Source: Spirochaetales bacterium (GTDB lineage: Bacteria; Spirochaetota; Spirochaetia; Sphaerochaetales; Sphaerochaetaceae). Taken from it: a DNA stretch of 6,733 bases. Positions 6,403 through 6,733 of the stretch are shown here, piece after piece. The notes beneath the pieces are model-generated. The model was not told the DNA's origin. It made no database searches and saw only the letters and a list, made by a program, of their open reading frames with translations. How positions within the stretch are numbered: position 1 is the stretch's first letter; each line of letters begins with the position of its first letter. The position numbers and the translations under genes were made by a program. The stretch is from contig JAAYQY010000343.1 of assembly GCA_012519125.1 (NCBI GenBank), positions 1 through 6,733 of the forward strand, read 5' to 3'.

Positions 6403-6482
6403 TAGACGAAATGTATATGAAGTTGTACAATTGCTCCCAATATATGTCGCTCGAGGGTCGCATCTGGCCGAAGGAATGGGAT

Positions 6483-6733
6483 ATGGAAAAGAAGAACATT
6501 GATTGGGGCAGTCTTGGGTTCACCTACACCAAGACCGACAAACGGTATGTTTCCTACTGGAAAAACAATAGCTGGGATGAAGGTTCCCTCGTAGAGGATG
6601 CGAATGTATCCATTAGTGAGAGCGCCGGAGTTCTCCAGTATGCCCAGACCTGTTTTGAAGGGCTGAAGGCCTATACTACTGTTGATGGGAGAGTGGTAAC
6701 CTTCCGGCCTGACCTGAATGCCCAGCGCATGTA
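6483..6733 (+). CDS. ilvE: Branched-chain amino acid aminotransferase, N-terminal part (cut by window end)
   Basis: The first 83 residues are present, starting MEKKNIDWGSLGFTYTKTDK. The segment AGVLQYAQTCFEGLKAY (about 50-66) and FRPDLNAQRM (about 74-83) are hallmarks of class IV PLP-dependent branched-chain aminotransferases. These interconvert leucine, isoleucine and valine with their 2-oxo acids in the cytoplasm, using 2-oxoglutarate/glutamate. The PLP lysine and the rest of the protein lie beyond the window. The start at 6483 has AAGGA 7 bases upstream. The frame is also open upstream, with ATG at 6411, 6417 and 6444, but these lie within or just after the proposed promoter and lack a good ribosome site. 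The gene has its own promoter after a terminator and looks functionally unrelated to the sugar operon. Confidence 0.9.
   Translation, partial: MEKKNIDWGSLGFTYTKTDKRYVSYWKNNSWDEGSLVEDANVSISESAGVLQYAQTCFEGLKAYTTVDGRVVTFRPDLNAQRM

Noticed and set aside
5331..6440. Long minus-strand open frame (369 codons) opposite the end of the glycosidase gene.
   Set aside because: It lies antisense to a gene with clear family motifs, runs on through the operon's terminator and the ilvE promoter, and has no recognisable domain or ribosome site.
6411..6482. N-terminal extension of the aminotransferase from ATG 6411, 6417 or 6444.
   Set aside because: These ATGs fall at or just after the likely transcription start, without a good ribosome site, and the family-like sequence begins at 6483.
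6403..6482. T-box or other riboswitch in the ilvE leader.
   Set aside because: No T-box core, no clear specifier stem and no attenuator terminator. GTCGC occurs twice but as a direct, not inverted, repeat.

Overview
The window looks like an accessory carbohydrate-catabolism locus of a Gram-negative anaerobe, most likely a spirochaete of the Sphaerochaeta/Treponema type. This is an inference from three things: the binding-protein leader ending in ANGQK, common in spirochaetal sugar-binding proteins; the moderate base composition; and the absence of a dedicated transport ATPase gene. No 16S or other phylogenetic marker is present, so the assignment is tentative.

Layout. Bases 1-73 are the last codons of a sugar ABC permease belonging to an upstream operon. 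An AraC-family regulator (159-1049) lies on the minus strand, convergent with that tail. It is divergent from a four-gene plus-strand operon: a CUT1-type sugar-binding protein (1158-2507), two inner-membrane permeases (2563-3465 and 3462-4295, overlapping in an ATGA) and a cytoplasmic GH127 (DUF1680) glycosidase (4302-6236). A very stable stem-loop sits between the binding-protein gene and the first permease. After the glycosidase comes a 246-bp gap. It holds a weak hairpin-plus-T structure, a second hairpin without a T-run, a good Rho-independent terminator, and then a promoter containing a perfect 7-bp inverted repeat. That promoter leads into a branched-chain aminotransferase gene (ilvE, from 6483) cut by the window edge.

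How the genes work together (inference). The binding protein and two permeases import an oligosaccharide, powered by a shared MsmK/UgpC-like ATPase encoded elsewhere. The GH127 enzyme has no signal peptide and keeps the Glu/Cys residues known from beta-L-arabinofuranosidase HypBA1, so it would cleave the imported sugar in the cytoplasm, probably releasing L-arabinose from beta-linked arabinofuranosides of plant glycoproteins or pectin. The AraC-type protein, reading out of the same 108-bp intergenic region, is the obvious candidate regulator. No L-arabinose isomerase, kinase or epimerase is in view. I see no mobile element, CRISPR array, tRNA/rRNA or clearly new type of system. The most interesting non-coding signals are the intercistronic hairpin and the palindrome inside the ilvE promoter.
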